A stretch of DNA of 64,000 nt from Codonopsis lanceolata (Eukaryota > Streptophyta > Magnoliopsida > Asterales > Campanulaceae): NCBI GenBank assembly GCA_013146195.2, contig CM028377.1, positions 27,820,428-27,884,427 on the forward strand, written 5' to 3'. Both the position numbers and the translations under genes were made by a program. The notes beneath the pieces are model-generated. The model did not search any database. It worked only from the letters and a program-made list of their open reading frames with translations, and had not been told where the DNA came from. Shown in pieces: positions 32,902 to 45,500 of this stretch (positions are counted from its first letter, which is position 1; each line of letters begins with the position of its first letter).

Positions 32902-34320
32902 GACATAACATAAGACATAAAATTAGGCATCACGATGTACAACATAAGACGTTTGTACATGGTAATGCATGACATGTCTTTTTTAGATCTCAAAAAATAT
33001 CATAGTGTAAATCGATCGGTTGTAATTTTTAAAAGTGAACTAACATCCATATTTCCTACTAATATTTTGGGATAATAAGAAAATGGTTTGAAAATGAAGA
33101 ATAGCACAGAAAACTAAATATAATCCACCTCATGCAAATAAGCACCGGAAGTTTCTGCAAATTAATTAATGTAGATTATAGTGGAGAGATATTGACAGTC
33201 AAAACTCCGGTACCTTCATCGTAACCTCCGATGCTTCCATTCCCATCGCAAAAAAATCGATGCAGCCGTCTTTTTTTCCTCTACTGCTGCCACTGGAGAA
33301 GAAGAGATCAAGAGAGGCTTCCTTTCCTTGTTCTATTTACTAGGAGATACGGCTCTCCTCAATATTTAAGATCGTCAGGGAGACCAAAGCAATCTACCAT
33401 AATAATCTCACCATGAAAGGATACGATAGCTATCTTTTATATCCAAGCTCACAGGCCTTTTTGCGATAGGCTTACTAGTTACTATTTAGGAGGAGCTTTA
33501 GCTATGAACTATTTTCTCTGTCTCCAAGCAGCAAGGTGAACTGTCTTCCAAATGTATGCTAGTCCCTTCTTTTTGTCCTCTCCAGTCGCTTCTTCTCACT
33601 CCTTTTAATCCGCTCTTTAGCAGAATATGCTAACACGATATATTCGTTAAAAAGAAAAAAAGGAACTAGCTGCGCTTACTCTGGTTAGGATCAAGGGGAT
33701 GGTCAAGCGATTCAACTTCAAATCCAAAAGGCTTAATTGCTTCAATCAGTGAAAAGCACATAACAGCTTTCCTTCTGGTGTACCTATTACTGTTAGAGTA
33801 GGTCAGATTCTTTTTTACTCCATTTGTTTTCCTTGGCAGTGAATTGGGTTTGTGGGAAGAATAATGATACAGCCAGTTAGTGTGTATTTATATTTGTGTA
33901 TTAAATAATGTGATTTTCGATGTATCATCTTATTTGATATTTTATGAGTTCCACTATAAATTAAAAAGTTATGTTAATATTATGATACATAAGAAATCAC
34001 ATCATTTGGTATACAAATTTGAGTACACATTGAGTGACTTTACCATTACTCTTGCGGGAAATGGCTATGGGATTTTGGAGATGGAAGTACCAGAAGAGGA
34101 GGGAACATTTTAGGAAGAAATTAATGAACTAGACTTATGCGGCTCAAAAAAAAATTAAGGCACCAGAGCAGTTATAATTTACAAAAAAACGGAATCGATC
34201 CGTAATTATTCATAATATTTTGGAGAAATTGTGGGCCAGTCAGTCCCGTGTTTTTTTTTCTTCAACCGAAAAAAGACACTTTTGATGGCAAAAAGATTAC
34301 GATACTTTTAAGGAGTCAGA
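32902..34320. other. AT-rich intergenic DNA, no feature recognised
   Basis: I see no coding sequence with recognisable motifs, no terminal repeats and no RNA gene. Short open stretches (for example 33231-33416) have no conserved features. Confidence 0.5.
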
Positions 34321-34324
34321 GGCG

Positions 34325-36240
34325 TGATACGGAAATGCATCGCGGCATATCAATTTTTGCATCAAGATGAATCAATTAAAATGAAACCAATTTTAATTAC
34401 AAAATTCAGTGTTTGCACCACGATAAATCAATTTTCGCATCCCGATACATAAGTTTTAATTACCTAATCAATTTGCATCGTGCTGCGTCAACTTTTATGT
34501 ACGCGATGCATCAATTCAACCAACCAACTGATGCATTACGATGCAAACTGAGTTCGAATGTATCTCCTCCACCTACTTCTTCCTCCTCTTCCTCTGTCGC
34601 GCGTAAGTTATCTTTTTCATTATCCGTCTTCGTTCTTACTAAAAATCATCCAATTCAGCCCAGATCCATTACAATATAGTACTTAATGGTTCTGAAAATT
34701 CGTTTATCTTTCATGGGCATTGCCCCCGAACCCCCACGACCTGACTAGACAGGTTGATCCTCATTTCGTTGCGCACAGTGGTGATTTTTTAATATAATTA
34801 TTTACCAGAATTGTTGAAGAAGACGATGACAATATTTCGAGATTTCAACTTTTACAGTTGAAAAAAAAAAGGTGGACTGGAGGGGTTACAAACTTTGGAA
34901 AATGGATCGACTAGAATTTTATTCTAATATTTTCGGTAACATTCTGGTCGGTCCCTTTTTCAAAAATTTTAACTCCAAAAGTCCACCGCGGTGCAAATAG
35001 ACTAGTCAATTCAACTATTGAACCGCAGTGCAAAAAATAATGCAATAAAATTGATAAATCGCGCTACAAACATTGATGAATCACAGTACAATTTGACCAC
35101 ACAACTAAACTATTGAACCGCAATATAAAAATTAATGAACTGCGGTGCAATTAGACTAAACAATTAAACTATTGAACCACGGTGTAAAATTAATGCAATA
35201 AATCGATGAATTGCAGTACAATTAAACTATTGAACGGCTATGCAAAAAAAATAATGCAATAATTGATGAACCGCGGTGTAAAAATAATGATTTTCATAAT
35301 GCGCCTACATTAAGGGTATCATAGTTATTTAACCAACAAAAATAACTTTTTCATATTTAAAAAAAATATATTTTAAGGATTACAAACTGAAGGCCCAATT
35401 TTTCCCTAATTATTTTCCCCCAAAAAAGTCAGCCCACAATTGCTTTGGGCTAGTATTAGTATCTACCAGTACGCATAAACTACCTTTTACATTATCCCAA
35501 CAAAATAGCCCAGAATTTGTAGGCCACAGAAACGTGCACCGAGCTTGATAAACATCCTCGCACGAACCATTTTGGAGCCTTTAAATGGGAAATGGACATT
35601 TGTAAGTGTTTGGGTGAAATTCGGGCCGGTCAACTTTTTGAAGTTTACATAAAAAATTACGGATCGGTCCCCTTTTTCAAATTTTTATTCGCTAAATTAC
35701 CCTATTTGTATTTTCAATCATAAAAAGTCATTTTTTGATGGGAGAATACTAGGTTACTCTTAATAAGTACGAGATGCGTATAACAGATGACTAGCCTATT
35801 TTAAAAAGATATACCGCGATATATAAAAAGATATACCACAATTCAAATATCTATTTTACTTCAATTTTTCTATTAAAACTTAAATTATGTAAAAACTAAT
35901 AAATATTAATTGTTATGAACACTGGTTAACAACATAAGTGCACCGCAGTATATCTTTCAAAATCTTTGAATCACGGTGAATATATTTGTGAACCGTGGTG
36001 TAAAAATATGTAAAATTAATTAATAAAGGAAACTTTGCACCGCGATAAATAAATTTACACTTTTATAAACTTTGCACCGCGACATATAAACTTGTTGTAA
36101 AAAATATTTAAAAATGAATCTTTGAATCGCGGTGCAAAAATAAGTAAAATTAATTGATGAAAGAAACTTTGCACCGCGATATAAACTTACACTTTATAAA
36201 CTTTGAACCGTGATATATAAACTTGATGTAGCACGTCTAT
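34325..36240. repeat. Three degenerate arrays of CACCGCGGTGCAAA-type hairpin motifs
   Basis: Arrays lie at about 34325-34545, 34984-35290 and 35815-36235. The core is a palindrome-like CACCGCGGTG or its variants attached to AAA, followed by AT-rich linkers. In the second array ACTATTGAACC recurs near 35013, 35108, 35168 and 35226. In the third, a unit of about 133 bp is repeated twice (from about 35990 and 36123), and the second has perfect 13-bp arms ATCGCGGTGCAAA / TTTGCACCGCGAT at 36126-36138 and 36168-36180. Flanks of the second and third arrays are also alike (GGTCGGTCCCTTTTTCAAA before, a TAAGG-AT-GTAGTT stretch after), so the arrays are diverged copies of one repeat. It has no coding content. 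Confidence 0.6.
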
Positions 36241-36631
36241 TGCTCATTAAGGATATCGTAGTTTTTTCACATCCAAAAGTGGCATTTTCCAGTTTATTTT
36301 AAAAAATGTGTACTTTAGCGATTAGAAACTTAGAAAAGTAGACCCCCTTCAATTTGTGGTTGTGCAGTTGAGATTGGATCGAGGTTGAGATAGTAGTTGT
36401 GTGCTCGGGGTTATCGGAGCGCTTGGTTTTGATAGAAAATATTTATGTATTCTATTTGGGTTTATCAAAATTGAAAAGAAAATATGTTTGTATCAAATAA
36501 TGATATTTTTTAGGAAATACTATTTATTTTTTCTTCCGCCGTGAGTTTCGTACTTTTAATTTGGGTTTATTTTAGTTGAGATTGGTGTGAGTTGGTTCGC
36601 ACCTCGAGGTGGTATTTGGGGCGTGACAACC

Positions 36632-38049
36632 CTAATTTACAGGGTTACTAGGATTTCTTCCTAAGTTATTTATGTTGTCTCTAAGATTCGCAAGTGTGAA
36701 ATTCAGTGAACAACGACCGTGCATAAAATGCACAACCACTGAAAAAAGTAATAATTATATTTTATGTTACCAACTAAACTAACCTAATTGCTAGTTTTTT
36801 CCCGGCAACGACGTAAAAAACTTGATGTGTTATAATTTATGCTGCAAGTGTACAAATCAACTAAAATATAGTTATGCTGAAGCAAGAGTCGAACCACATA
36901 GAGAAATAGCAACTATTATACTTTAATGAGTAAAAGTAACAATTAAATTAAGTTGGGGGAGGGGGGTTGGATTGTGATTAACTAAATTAATTAAAAGCAA
37001 TTTAAACTAATTTAAACAGAAGATCAAAAGATTCGCAGAGAACACATAATTATTGAAGATTTAATTATGGGGAAGGTATATGAATTAGGATTCACTTGTA
37101 ACTTATTCTTATGTTCATATAACTTAAATATCAATCAAAATCAAGGGTTCATTCGATAATGTAAAGATTGAGATGCTTGTAGCACGATTTTCAATGCTTA
37201 ATACTCAGTCTTGTTATGCTTTTTTGATCCGTCAACATAACAATTAAAGGTCCATTAAGTCCACAAAGAACACACGAACCTAAATCTACACCTTAGCCCG
37301 ATCAGGAAATCAATATGATGTAATTATCACATAGGTTGGCCATCATATGACATATGTAAGGATTATACAGTTATTCCTATCCAAATGTCTAAACAATGAA
37401 ATACATAATATAATATATGTGATAAACAAGATGTGATTTCATTAACAATAAAACTAGAATATAAGATTCAATACAAGTTACCTCAAATTCCTAGATAGAT
37501 GCGTTTATTTCACCACAATTGATGAACTAACATAAAGGATTGATGAACACATAATCGATCTTCTTCGAAAACCAATTGAAACTCAAAAGAATGTTGTATT
37601 AGCCAAAGAGAGGTCAAAAGTCGGATCCTTTAACCTAAACTACTAGGGTTGTATTTATACTAAGTTTACAAATTGAAAAAATTACAAAATTAACCAAGGC
37701 AGAAAACGGGACAAGGCGGTCACCTAGAGCAAGGACTAGGTGAGTGCCTAGAAAGATTCCTCTGGATGTTGAACACCGGAAAATGCGTGGTAGCCTAATG
37801 TATGGGGCTAGCTGAGCACCTAGAACTTCTTTGGGCTTTTTTAGCTTCAAGCTTCCAGTAATTTGCTCTTTGGTCCCTCGTAACATCAATTGTTTCAAAA
37901 AGGGCTCCAATTCTACCATTTATCTCAATTTAACCCTGAAACTTAAATAGAACTACAAACCCATATATATTAGTATTATAAAACTCATGGAAAAGCACAA
38001 TCTAAGCCAAATTATATACCTAATAGATATGTATAAAACACATCCATCA
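36632..38049 (-). mobile_element. Athila-like element remnant: 5' LTR, primer site, start of gag
   Basis: On the minus strand: LTR 38049-36823, a diverged primer binding site (36821-36801, reading GTTTTTTACGTCGTTGCCGGG less one end base), then an ATG at 36724 starting MHGRCSLNF, related to MHGRRSLNPK at the gag start of the elements at 48767 and 54107. Gag homology ends after about 30 codons (TAG at 36634-36632). The next bases leftward resemble an LTR end (GGGGCGTGACA at 36619-36628), so another element probably cut it. Confidence 0.7.
36823..38049 (-). repeat. Athila-like 5' LTR (second subfamily)
   Basis: Plus-strand reading TGATGTGTTATA...AAAACACATCCATCA, 1227 bp. It is close in layout to the LTR at 61916-63063 (ends TGATGTCTTAT and AAAACACATCTATCA) and different from the TGATCGATG LTRs. 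Confidence 0.75.
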
Positions 38050-38534
38050 CTCATGTTCTTTCTTCTCTTCCACTGCCTTCTTGATGTGGGTAGCCAAGCA
38101 TGAAACATACTAAATCCTCTTATCTTTTTACACTCTACAAAACATACTATCTCTTTCTCTCTCCCCTCTCTCCTCTACCGCTACGCACCCTCCTAACTCA
38201 CACATCAGCCAAATTTTTGCACCAAGTGAAGAAAAAAGAGACCAAACTCGGGTGACTTATGTAAAGGTGACGCAGATGATGACAACAAAGAAATAAAAAA
38301 AAACCAACTTCATACATCCAACCCATAATCCCAATTCTCGAAGAAAAAATATCAATTGAAATATAACTAGCTCCAAAGATCTGGGTTTTCTAAATCTCCC
38401 AGATCTTGGATTTATTTTGCAATTTTCACTGCTCACCGACACGAGAGACACAAACCCACCAAAATTAGAAACTTGTGAAGCATTTATATTCAAATGGTTA
38501 GTCGACCCTTTAGAATTTCAAACGTGTATGTAAC
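38050..38534. other. Spacer between two LTRs
   Basis: Includes a C/T-rich tract near 38130-38190 (CTCTTTCTCTCTCCCCTCTCTCC). No gene is recognised. Confidence 0.4.
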
Positions 38535-40455
38535 TGTAGACACCCTAATTTCGTACCCCATGGTATGTAACATGAGATGCGATATCAAGACCTGTTTAAA
38601 CTTAACAAATGTCAAGTTACAGGGTTTAAAAATGCAAAAGACAAATCAGGATGCGTAAAACAGTAAAATGTAGGGGTCAAAGTGTCAAAAAGGAGACTAG
38701 GTTTGAAACCAAGTGCCACCACGTAGCAAAGAGGGCACGACGCCTAGATCCCATGGGTTCGGCGCCTAGAGCCTCAACAGTGTTTACGATTTGAGATTTA
38801 ACAAAAGCTCTCAAGCTCGCGGTACAAGCTGATGAAGCACAGAAGAAATTACAAAATGCCGAGGGAGTCCCTCCTCTCAGCTATAAATACAAGTGTCCGG
38901 CTTCATAATTGAGGGCCGAGAATTTCTCACTCATAACGCACAACGTTTATTTTACGTAATAGAGAGCGATCGTGAGATAAAGAGAGTCCCCTCCACCTAT
39001 AAGCCTCGAAGCTCTGCCAAATCTCCTCCAAACTTAAAACCAACCGGTCAAAGTGAGCCTTATCCCCCAACTAGGTTTCCACCCTATTTCACCGGTCCAA
39101 AAATCCCAAAAAGAACAGTTGCTCTGCCCGAATCCAAAGGCCAAATCTGCTAGAAGCAAGTAGTTGCTCTGCCCGATTTTCGGCAGCAGTAAGCAAACAA
39201 CAGCAAAATCGCAAGCAGTTGCTCCACCCGTTTTACGATGCCTAAAAGCAACTTTCGTAGCGAATCGCCCACAGCAGAAAAGACTCCTCTCGGAAGGACA
39301 GAGCGAGCACACCCACGCTCTTAAAGGTAAGCCTTTAAGGGCTTTTTATATAAAAGTGCTATTTTTATCCGACCCAATGTAAAAAAATATAAGCAGTTAT
39401 GCTTCCCGGATCTATGTAGAAAATAGCACTAAAAAGAGCCATTATTATGACCAAATATTTTAAATGTATTTGTAATTATTGGAAGGAGGCGGCTGCAAGT
39501 TTGTAAATATTGTAGATATAGATATATCTGTTTTAAACGCTTTATTTTATTTGCTAGATAAATATAATAAAATCATATTTTTAGCCAAAAAGTGTTTTGA
39601 GACCGAAAGGACGAGTTGGTACCTAACACCTTCTCACCTCGTAACTTAGCCTCTGAACCCCTTTTTACAAACTCTGATTTATTTGAGGTTTTTCTTTATT
39701 TATCCTTAAAATAAAGATGGTGACTATGTTAAAACATTTTGGATCACAGTGAGGCTCGCAACATCGTTTTCTTGCACTTTCCCGTTTTCCCCTAAACAAG
39801 GGACGATGAGAATGAAAAGGGTGATGCATTTTCTGTATCTTGTTTTTCCTAAACAAGGGAGGATGAGATACGGGAAGCCCAATGCACTCATAGCGATCCA
39901 AAATAAGCCTAAGGACATGGTGAGGCTCGCAACATCCTTTTTTTTTTTTGCACTTTCCTGTTTTCCCCTAAACAAGGGACGATGAGAATGAAAAGGGTGA
40001 TGTATTTTCTGTATCTTTTTTTCCCCTAAACAAGGGAGGGTGAGATACGGAGAAATCCAATGCACTCATAATTACCTAAGGCAAGTTTTCAAAAGTCCAC
40101 AGTGAGGCAGGGCGTGTTTCCACACGCCTTAGCAACATCCTTTTTTTACACTTTTCTGTTTTCCCTTAAACAAGGGAAGATGAGACTGAAAAGAGTGATG
40201 TGTTTTCTGTATCTTATTTTCCCCTAAACAAGAGAGGGTGAGATACGGAAAAATCCAAAGCTCTCATAATGGACTAAAGCTCACTCGGTGACCGAGACAT
40301 AATTAATGCACTTGTCGACAACACTCTTTCTACATTTTTAATTTTGTCTTCCCCTAAACAAAGGAGGTTGGAATTGAAATCGTGATGTTCTTTCCGCACG
40401 TCGCGCACTCCTAAAAAAGGGCGCGCGGGGCGCGGGATACTTCCCGGGGCACCCA
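38535..40455 (+). repeat. Tat/Ogre-like 5' LTR with internal tandem repeats
   Basis: Starts TGTAGACACCCTAATTTCG, ends GGGGCACCCA, 1921 bp, followed directly by the primer site. At 39749-40300 it holds about three tandem units starting GTGAGGC at 39749, 39920 and 40102, each with two CCCCTAAACAAGGGA blocks followed by GATGAGA or GGTGAGATACGG. A decayed fourth block lies near 40350. Confidence 0.75.
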
Positions 40456-40476
40456 TGGTGGCGACTCTGCTGGGGA
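40456..40476 (+). other. Primer binding site (tRNA-Arg type) of Tat/Ogre-like element
   Basis: TGGTGGCGACTCTGCTGGGG directly after the LTR. From memory of the family, Ogre and related Tat elements use this tRNA-Arg-type site. Confidence 0.75.
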
Positions 40477-40889
40477 CATCTTTTTTATTTTAAATAAAAA
40501 TGGAGGGCTAGACTCATTTTTCACAAAAAAGAGAAAAACAATCAATTTTCTTAGTTTCTGGCTAAAATATGATTGTTATATTTCTTTAGCATTTTAAATA
40601 TTGCGTTCTTATATATCTGTGTATATATTTGTGGATATGATCTTCCATCTTGTACCAGTTTCGTTTTAGTCACCATTACATGTATATATTTTTTAAAAAA
40701 AATTTACAAAAACAAGAAAAACAAATATAATAGATTTCCGGGCAGCATAGCAAAAGGGATGAGGCTTTATTTTACTATCGCTTTATTTTTGCTTTCTATT
40801 ATTATTTTGCGTGCATTATTTTTAACGCAAAAAGAGACCTTGAATCGTGCACCCAAAGGAAAAAAGAAACCTGTGCTGAGTTTGTAGTC

Positions 40890-41290
40890 AGGTGGAAAAG
40901 AAAGTTAGCTCAGACGTTCGACAGACCTGATCTGGCTGAGTCATCCAGGATGTTCATTAAAAATCTCCAACCTATTTACCTGGAACATATACGGTATCTC
41001 TCTTATAGCAATTTCAAAGAAATAGTGGAGATGGGAGTCCGTATTGATGAAGATATACGAACTGGGCCTTTAAAAGTCAATTCGCCCTCCAATTCTTTCC
41101 AATACTCTAAAGGAAAGGAAGCGCATCAGGACCAGTTGTTAATATGGTAGGATATGGATCAGCCAACCTTCCTACCCAGAACTATAACACTGTTCCATGG
41201 TCCTACGGATCAGATAGGTCTGTCAACGCAGTAGGAGGAAACAATGGTCCAAATAGGAAATTCAGGAATCAGAATAGAGGAAACTGATAC
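40890..41290 (+). pseudogene. Tat/Ogre-like gag fragment
   Basis: One frame reads RPDLAESSRMFIKNLQPIYL, then YSNFKEIVEMGVRIDEDI, the C-terminal part of a Retrotrans_gag domain in Tat/Ogre elements. It runs into a stop at 41148-41150, and further gag-like sequence follows in the same frame until the Copia insertion. The N-terminal part is absent. Confidence 0.7.
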
Positions 41291-41312
41291 TATGATGAAC
41301 TGCAAGCTCCTC

Positions 41313-42535
41313 TGTTGGTCCCAAAATAGGCTCAATCTAGGCTAGAAGGGGGGGGGTTGAATAGCCTAGTTATGTTTTTATAAAACTTTTTCTTAAAGAA
41401 CACTTCTTAAGGATTTTTGAAAGGTTTGAATAGAAGTGTTTAGGCAGCGGAAACAAATCGATCTCGAGATTATCAAGAGTCTTTGTTAAGGCGTCTGCGA
41501 GAATCTGGAAACGATTAAACACAAGCGAGTTAATGAGAGTGATAAGAAGAGTTTGAACTGCACACAGGAATTTGAAGTGGTTCGTACTGTGAATAGTACT
41601 ACGTCCACTACCAAAGTGGTTAGCTTTGGATTTTAAAAGTGCACTTGTTTATCCACTAGGTTTATGATTTAGATCTCTAATGGATCGTGTACAAAATGAG
41701 TTTTTAACCAAGTGTATAAAGGTGAGAGAGACAATCAATGAATAATTGTTCTCTACACGTGCAGACTTAAAGAACAGTTTAAAGACAAACTAAATGAAGC
41801 TAAAAAAGAATTTAAGATGGCAGATCTGCAGCTTCAGAAAGTTTGGTGAAGTGTTAGTCCTTGTCCTTTGATCTCTTGAATGCTTGAGTGATGAAGATGA
41901 AGCTTGAGAGTTTAATGTGCAAGAGTTATATCTTCAGATCTTCAAAACTTGAATATATACCAGGAAGAGACCTTTTGACCGTTGAGTGCGAAATCGAGAA
42001 GATAATTGAGTCCAACGTTCCTTTGCATTGAATGCAATTCGGCGCTTTGGGAGAAAAAGCGACCAGTCATCGGAGATGCGGTGTGCGAGAAGACATTACT
42101 AAGCGAGTAATGTTTGAGTGCGAGCTTTGCGGCTTGGAAAGTCTTCTTAGCCAAAAGCGGGTAATGTCTTGATCTTGATTTCGAGGATCTGATGCGGGCG
42201 GTTGTCATCATGCAGAGTTGACTTCTTGAAAGATAATCTGGTGAAGACATAATGACTAGATATTTTCGAAAATATCTAAATAGGTGTACACGTGTCATTG
42301 TTTCTTGATTTTGGCCAAATTTGATTTTTCGGATTTTGAGCAGACTTCAAAGTCTGCTGGTTCTTAAGGACCACTGTAGAAGCTTGCTGTTAGGCGCCTA
42401 AGAACTAACACTTAGAAACTATTCTAAACACAGTGATTCTAAGACAGTTGCCACACTAATCGATGCAGACCTTTTAGCCTCTTGTCAATAGAATCGAGAA
42501 GATGACTCAACCAAATCTAATCATGGGAATCAACA
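41313..42535 (-). repeat. Copia 3' LTR
   Basis: On the minus strand TGTTGATTCCC (42535) to GGGACCAACA (41313), 1223 bp. It shares with the LTRs at 1076-2312 and 12975-14222 the TGTGGCAACTGT block near the start and the TTCAACCCCCC-TTCTAGCC end, so all three are related families. Confidence 0.8.
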
Positions 42536-42549
42536 ATCTCCTCCTATTT
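42536..42549 (-). other. Polypurine tract of SIRE-like Copia
   Basis: Minus strand AAATAGGAGGAGAT directly before the LTR start. Confidence 0.7.
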
Positions 42550-45500
42550 GGTTGATGTCATCATCTCTGACGGACTTTGAATCATGCCTTGAGATAATAG
42601 TATGTCTTAAGAAATTTTATTAAGAAGCGGACATACCTCTCGAGGCGAGAAGTCTTAGTAGAGAGATAGCTAGACTAAGTACTTACGAGGATAAAAGCAT
42701 TAAGATAAAGTACTAAGAAGAGCAAGGTTTAAATCTATGAGATAAGTATGCATGCGGGTTATAAAGATTTAAGCGAAGTTTAAATTGAGAGATATATCAA
42801 GATGAAGCAATTTAAACTTTGAAAGAAACTTAGGACATCGTGATTAAACAAAATTGTTTAAGCAGCGAAGTTTTGGCAAAAACAACATAGTTTAACAACG
42901 GAGATCTGAGAACAAAATACCAGCAGTTCGAGAATAGGTTGAAATGAGTGCGTCTTCGTTCTAAGTAATCTCAACCCGGTTCGATTACGTCATTTAAGCG
43001 TTCGTGGCGGTTACGTTCCTCAATCGGGGCTTGATTCAAGAAGTGAGTAGCTCTCTCCCACGATGGCACCAACCTACGTTGTTCGCCCGGCTCTTGCATC
43101 GGCTTCTTCTTCGGCGAGGCGAAGATTGGTGAAATCGGCAACTTCTCGGCTAGAATTGCTCGAGCCATGCCGGTTTGAGCTCATTGATCTTGAATCCGAT
43201 CGAGACGACTTGTTGATCTTGAATGGAACGTGAGTGGTGAATGGCTTGATGTCGTTCACTAGATCAACAATCTTCCGATGTCAAAAATGGTGGCATGATC
43301 TTCTGGCGTAGTTGTGCCATAGAAGTTGTCTGTTGAATTTGGGCTAGGCGGTGGATTGTTTGCTCGAAGAAGCTCGAGAATGGCGGGATCGATAGCGGAT
43401 GGTAGGTAGAGAAGGGTTAAGGTTAATGGAGATATGGTGGTGGAAGGATGATGGCGGGGTTTGGAGAAAAGCGGATGAAGCGGGGTGATTAGCAGAGGTA
43501 GAAGGTGGAGGAGAAGAGGGTTTGGAATCAACCTCAATGTCGGTGGCTAAGGCTGGCAGCAGAGAAGTGAGCGAGAGGAAGAGGATTCTTCTAAGAGATA
43601 GGAAGGAAAGGGATAGTCGGGTAGAAGGAGGAAGTTAGGAGGGAAGTAGAAGGATAGAGAAGGTCGAAATGGAGGAGAGTTAAAGAGAAAGGAGTGGGTG
43701 GCGAGAGGAGATGGAAGGAAGAGAATCGGTAGAGATCGGAAAGAGATGGAGATAGGAGTAAGATCTTGAGAAATAGGGGAAGATTTACGGTAGAAAGGCG
43801 GTTTGGTAAAGAAGAGTAGAGATGTGAGGAGCAAGAGGAGAGAAGTGGTCGGGCATAGAGAAGGAAGGAGAGGAGGTAGAGGGAGAGGTGGCGGGAGGCG
43901 GGTATAATGGCTAGTGAGGTTTACGGATGAATAGTGGAGATGGGTTCGGTGAAGATGGCGTAGAAGGTGGTGTAGAAGGGATGGTGTCGATGGGTTGAGA
44001 GGGTGTTGGAGCCACGGACTTCTTGCGGAAGCTCGTGTCTTCTTCTTAGGAGCGAGGAGAAGAAGGCTCCTCCTCAACAAACGGCGAGGGTTGAAGAGGG
44101 AATAGGGGAAGAATGAGTGGCAACAGGCTCCTCCCCAACGGTTTGAAGAAGTGAGTGGAGGGAGGAAGAGGATATGGGAGAGGAAGGTGGGATGAATGGT
44201 ATGAAGGGTTCGGACGGTTCGGCGCGTTTGGTTTACGCTTGCGAGGACGGAGGGCTTGGCGTGTTCAGCGGCCTCTTCGGGCAGGGTAGGAAGCGAGCGG
44301 AGGCAGCCAGCGATCTTCTTTCTTCGTTTAACTTAGGTACAGCGGGGTTACTTGGCAGCGTCTTTGGAAGAGGAAGCAACTCTCCACCGGGGCCGGCTCC
44401 TCCTCGGCCGGATGATATCTTCGACTTCTTTTTGTGTGAGGAGGGAGGGATCAGCGGCCTTGCTTGGCGATCTTGGCCGGCGGCTTCCTTGGAGAGCTTC
44501 TTGCTCGATTTGCTTGGCTATGAAGGAGTCCACGGTTGTCTCGGGATTGATTTTGATGATTTTAAGTGGAGGGCTTGGGGCATGAGCGATGACTAGAGGG
44601 TGAAGACCTGTGAATTCTCTTTCGTTCTTGACTTCGATAATTGATGATGAAGGTCTTTGGTAAAGCTGGATTGACTTGAACCTTCTTCTTCTCAAAGGCG
44701 AATATGTGAGTGAGGAGTTTCGAGTTTGATCGAGCGAGTGTTGATAAGCGACAAAGGCCGCACGCTTGAGAAGCCTTCTGACCGGACATCACTGGCAAGC
44801 TCGAAGAGGATCGAGCCAGTTGAGTCGATGTTAAGAATGACGGCAGATGTGTACTCGGTGATGCGAGGTCATTATGTCGTGGGTGCCGTTTTTGAAGATC
44901 AGACTTTTGTCAAATAAGTGGGTGATGAAGTAGGCGTCGTCTTCAAGCAGGGGTCCTCTTCATTTCGCGGCGGCCTCTCTTGGTGTGTTCTCACCACGCA
45001 TGTAGGACCGAGCGGTGGTCTTTTCGACATCTGTGAGTGAGGTAGGACCATCGAACTCCACGCCAATAATCTTGGCAGTCGGGAGGCGAGGGTGATAGTG
45101 ATGGTAGCAGTTCGACCACGTGATGGAAGGCCAGAGTGAGTCATTGGCAGTAGCCGATAAAACTCTTCGGCTAACATATAGGCTGAAATCTTCATCTTCC
45201 GGCATGAGCAGGTGGCGAGAATGCGGAGGCGGTTCAAGTCATCCACTATCTTGACCCGGCGCGTAGGCGCGAGCAGAAGGTTCGTCAATACACATCCCCG
45301 GATGATACATATTGGGGGCAATTTTGGAATGTCCAGTCGATGCTAGAGGTTTGTGCGAGGAATGGCCAAAGCTGAAGAAGTACCAACCTAAGAAATCACC
45401 AGAACAAGAAATTAGGGCAAACTTCTTAAGAACTCGAAGTATGAGTAAGGCGTGCTTGGGAGCCCTAAAAATTTTACAGACAGTTCATGAAATATCTTAT

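Larger units (their letters stand above)
38535..41312 (+). mobile_element. Tat/Ogre-like Gypsy element, 5' part, cut by Copia
   Basis: Plus-strand 5' LTR (38535-40455), primer binding site TGGCGACTCTGCTGGGGA, and the C-terminal part of gag (from about 40890). Only about 440 bp separate the primer site and this gag piece, so the gag N-terminus is deleted. The element is interrupted at 41313 by the 3' LTR of a minus-strand Copia. Confidence 0.75.

Noticed and set aside
34413..34679. 88-codon frame
   Set aside because: It falls in the degenerate motif array and a TCC-rich stretch; no motif is present.
39665..40065. Repeated frames with PCLGE and HHPFHSHRP peptides
   Set aside because: They are translations of the tandem units in the Tat/Ogre-like LTR.
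43259..44080. Long Pro/Leu/Ser-rich frames on the minus strand
   Set aside because: They come from a purine-rich plus strand (GGAGGAGAAG-type), a composition effect that opens frames without coding constraint.
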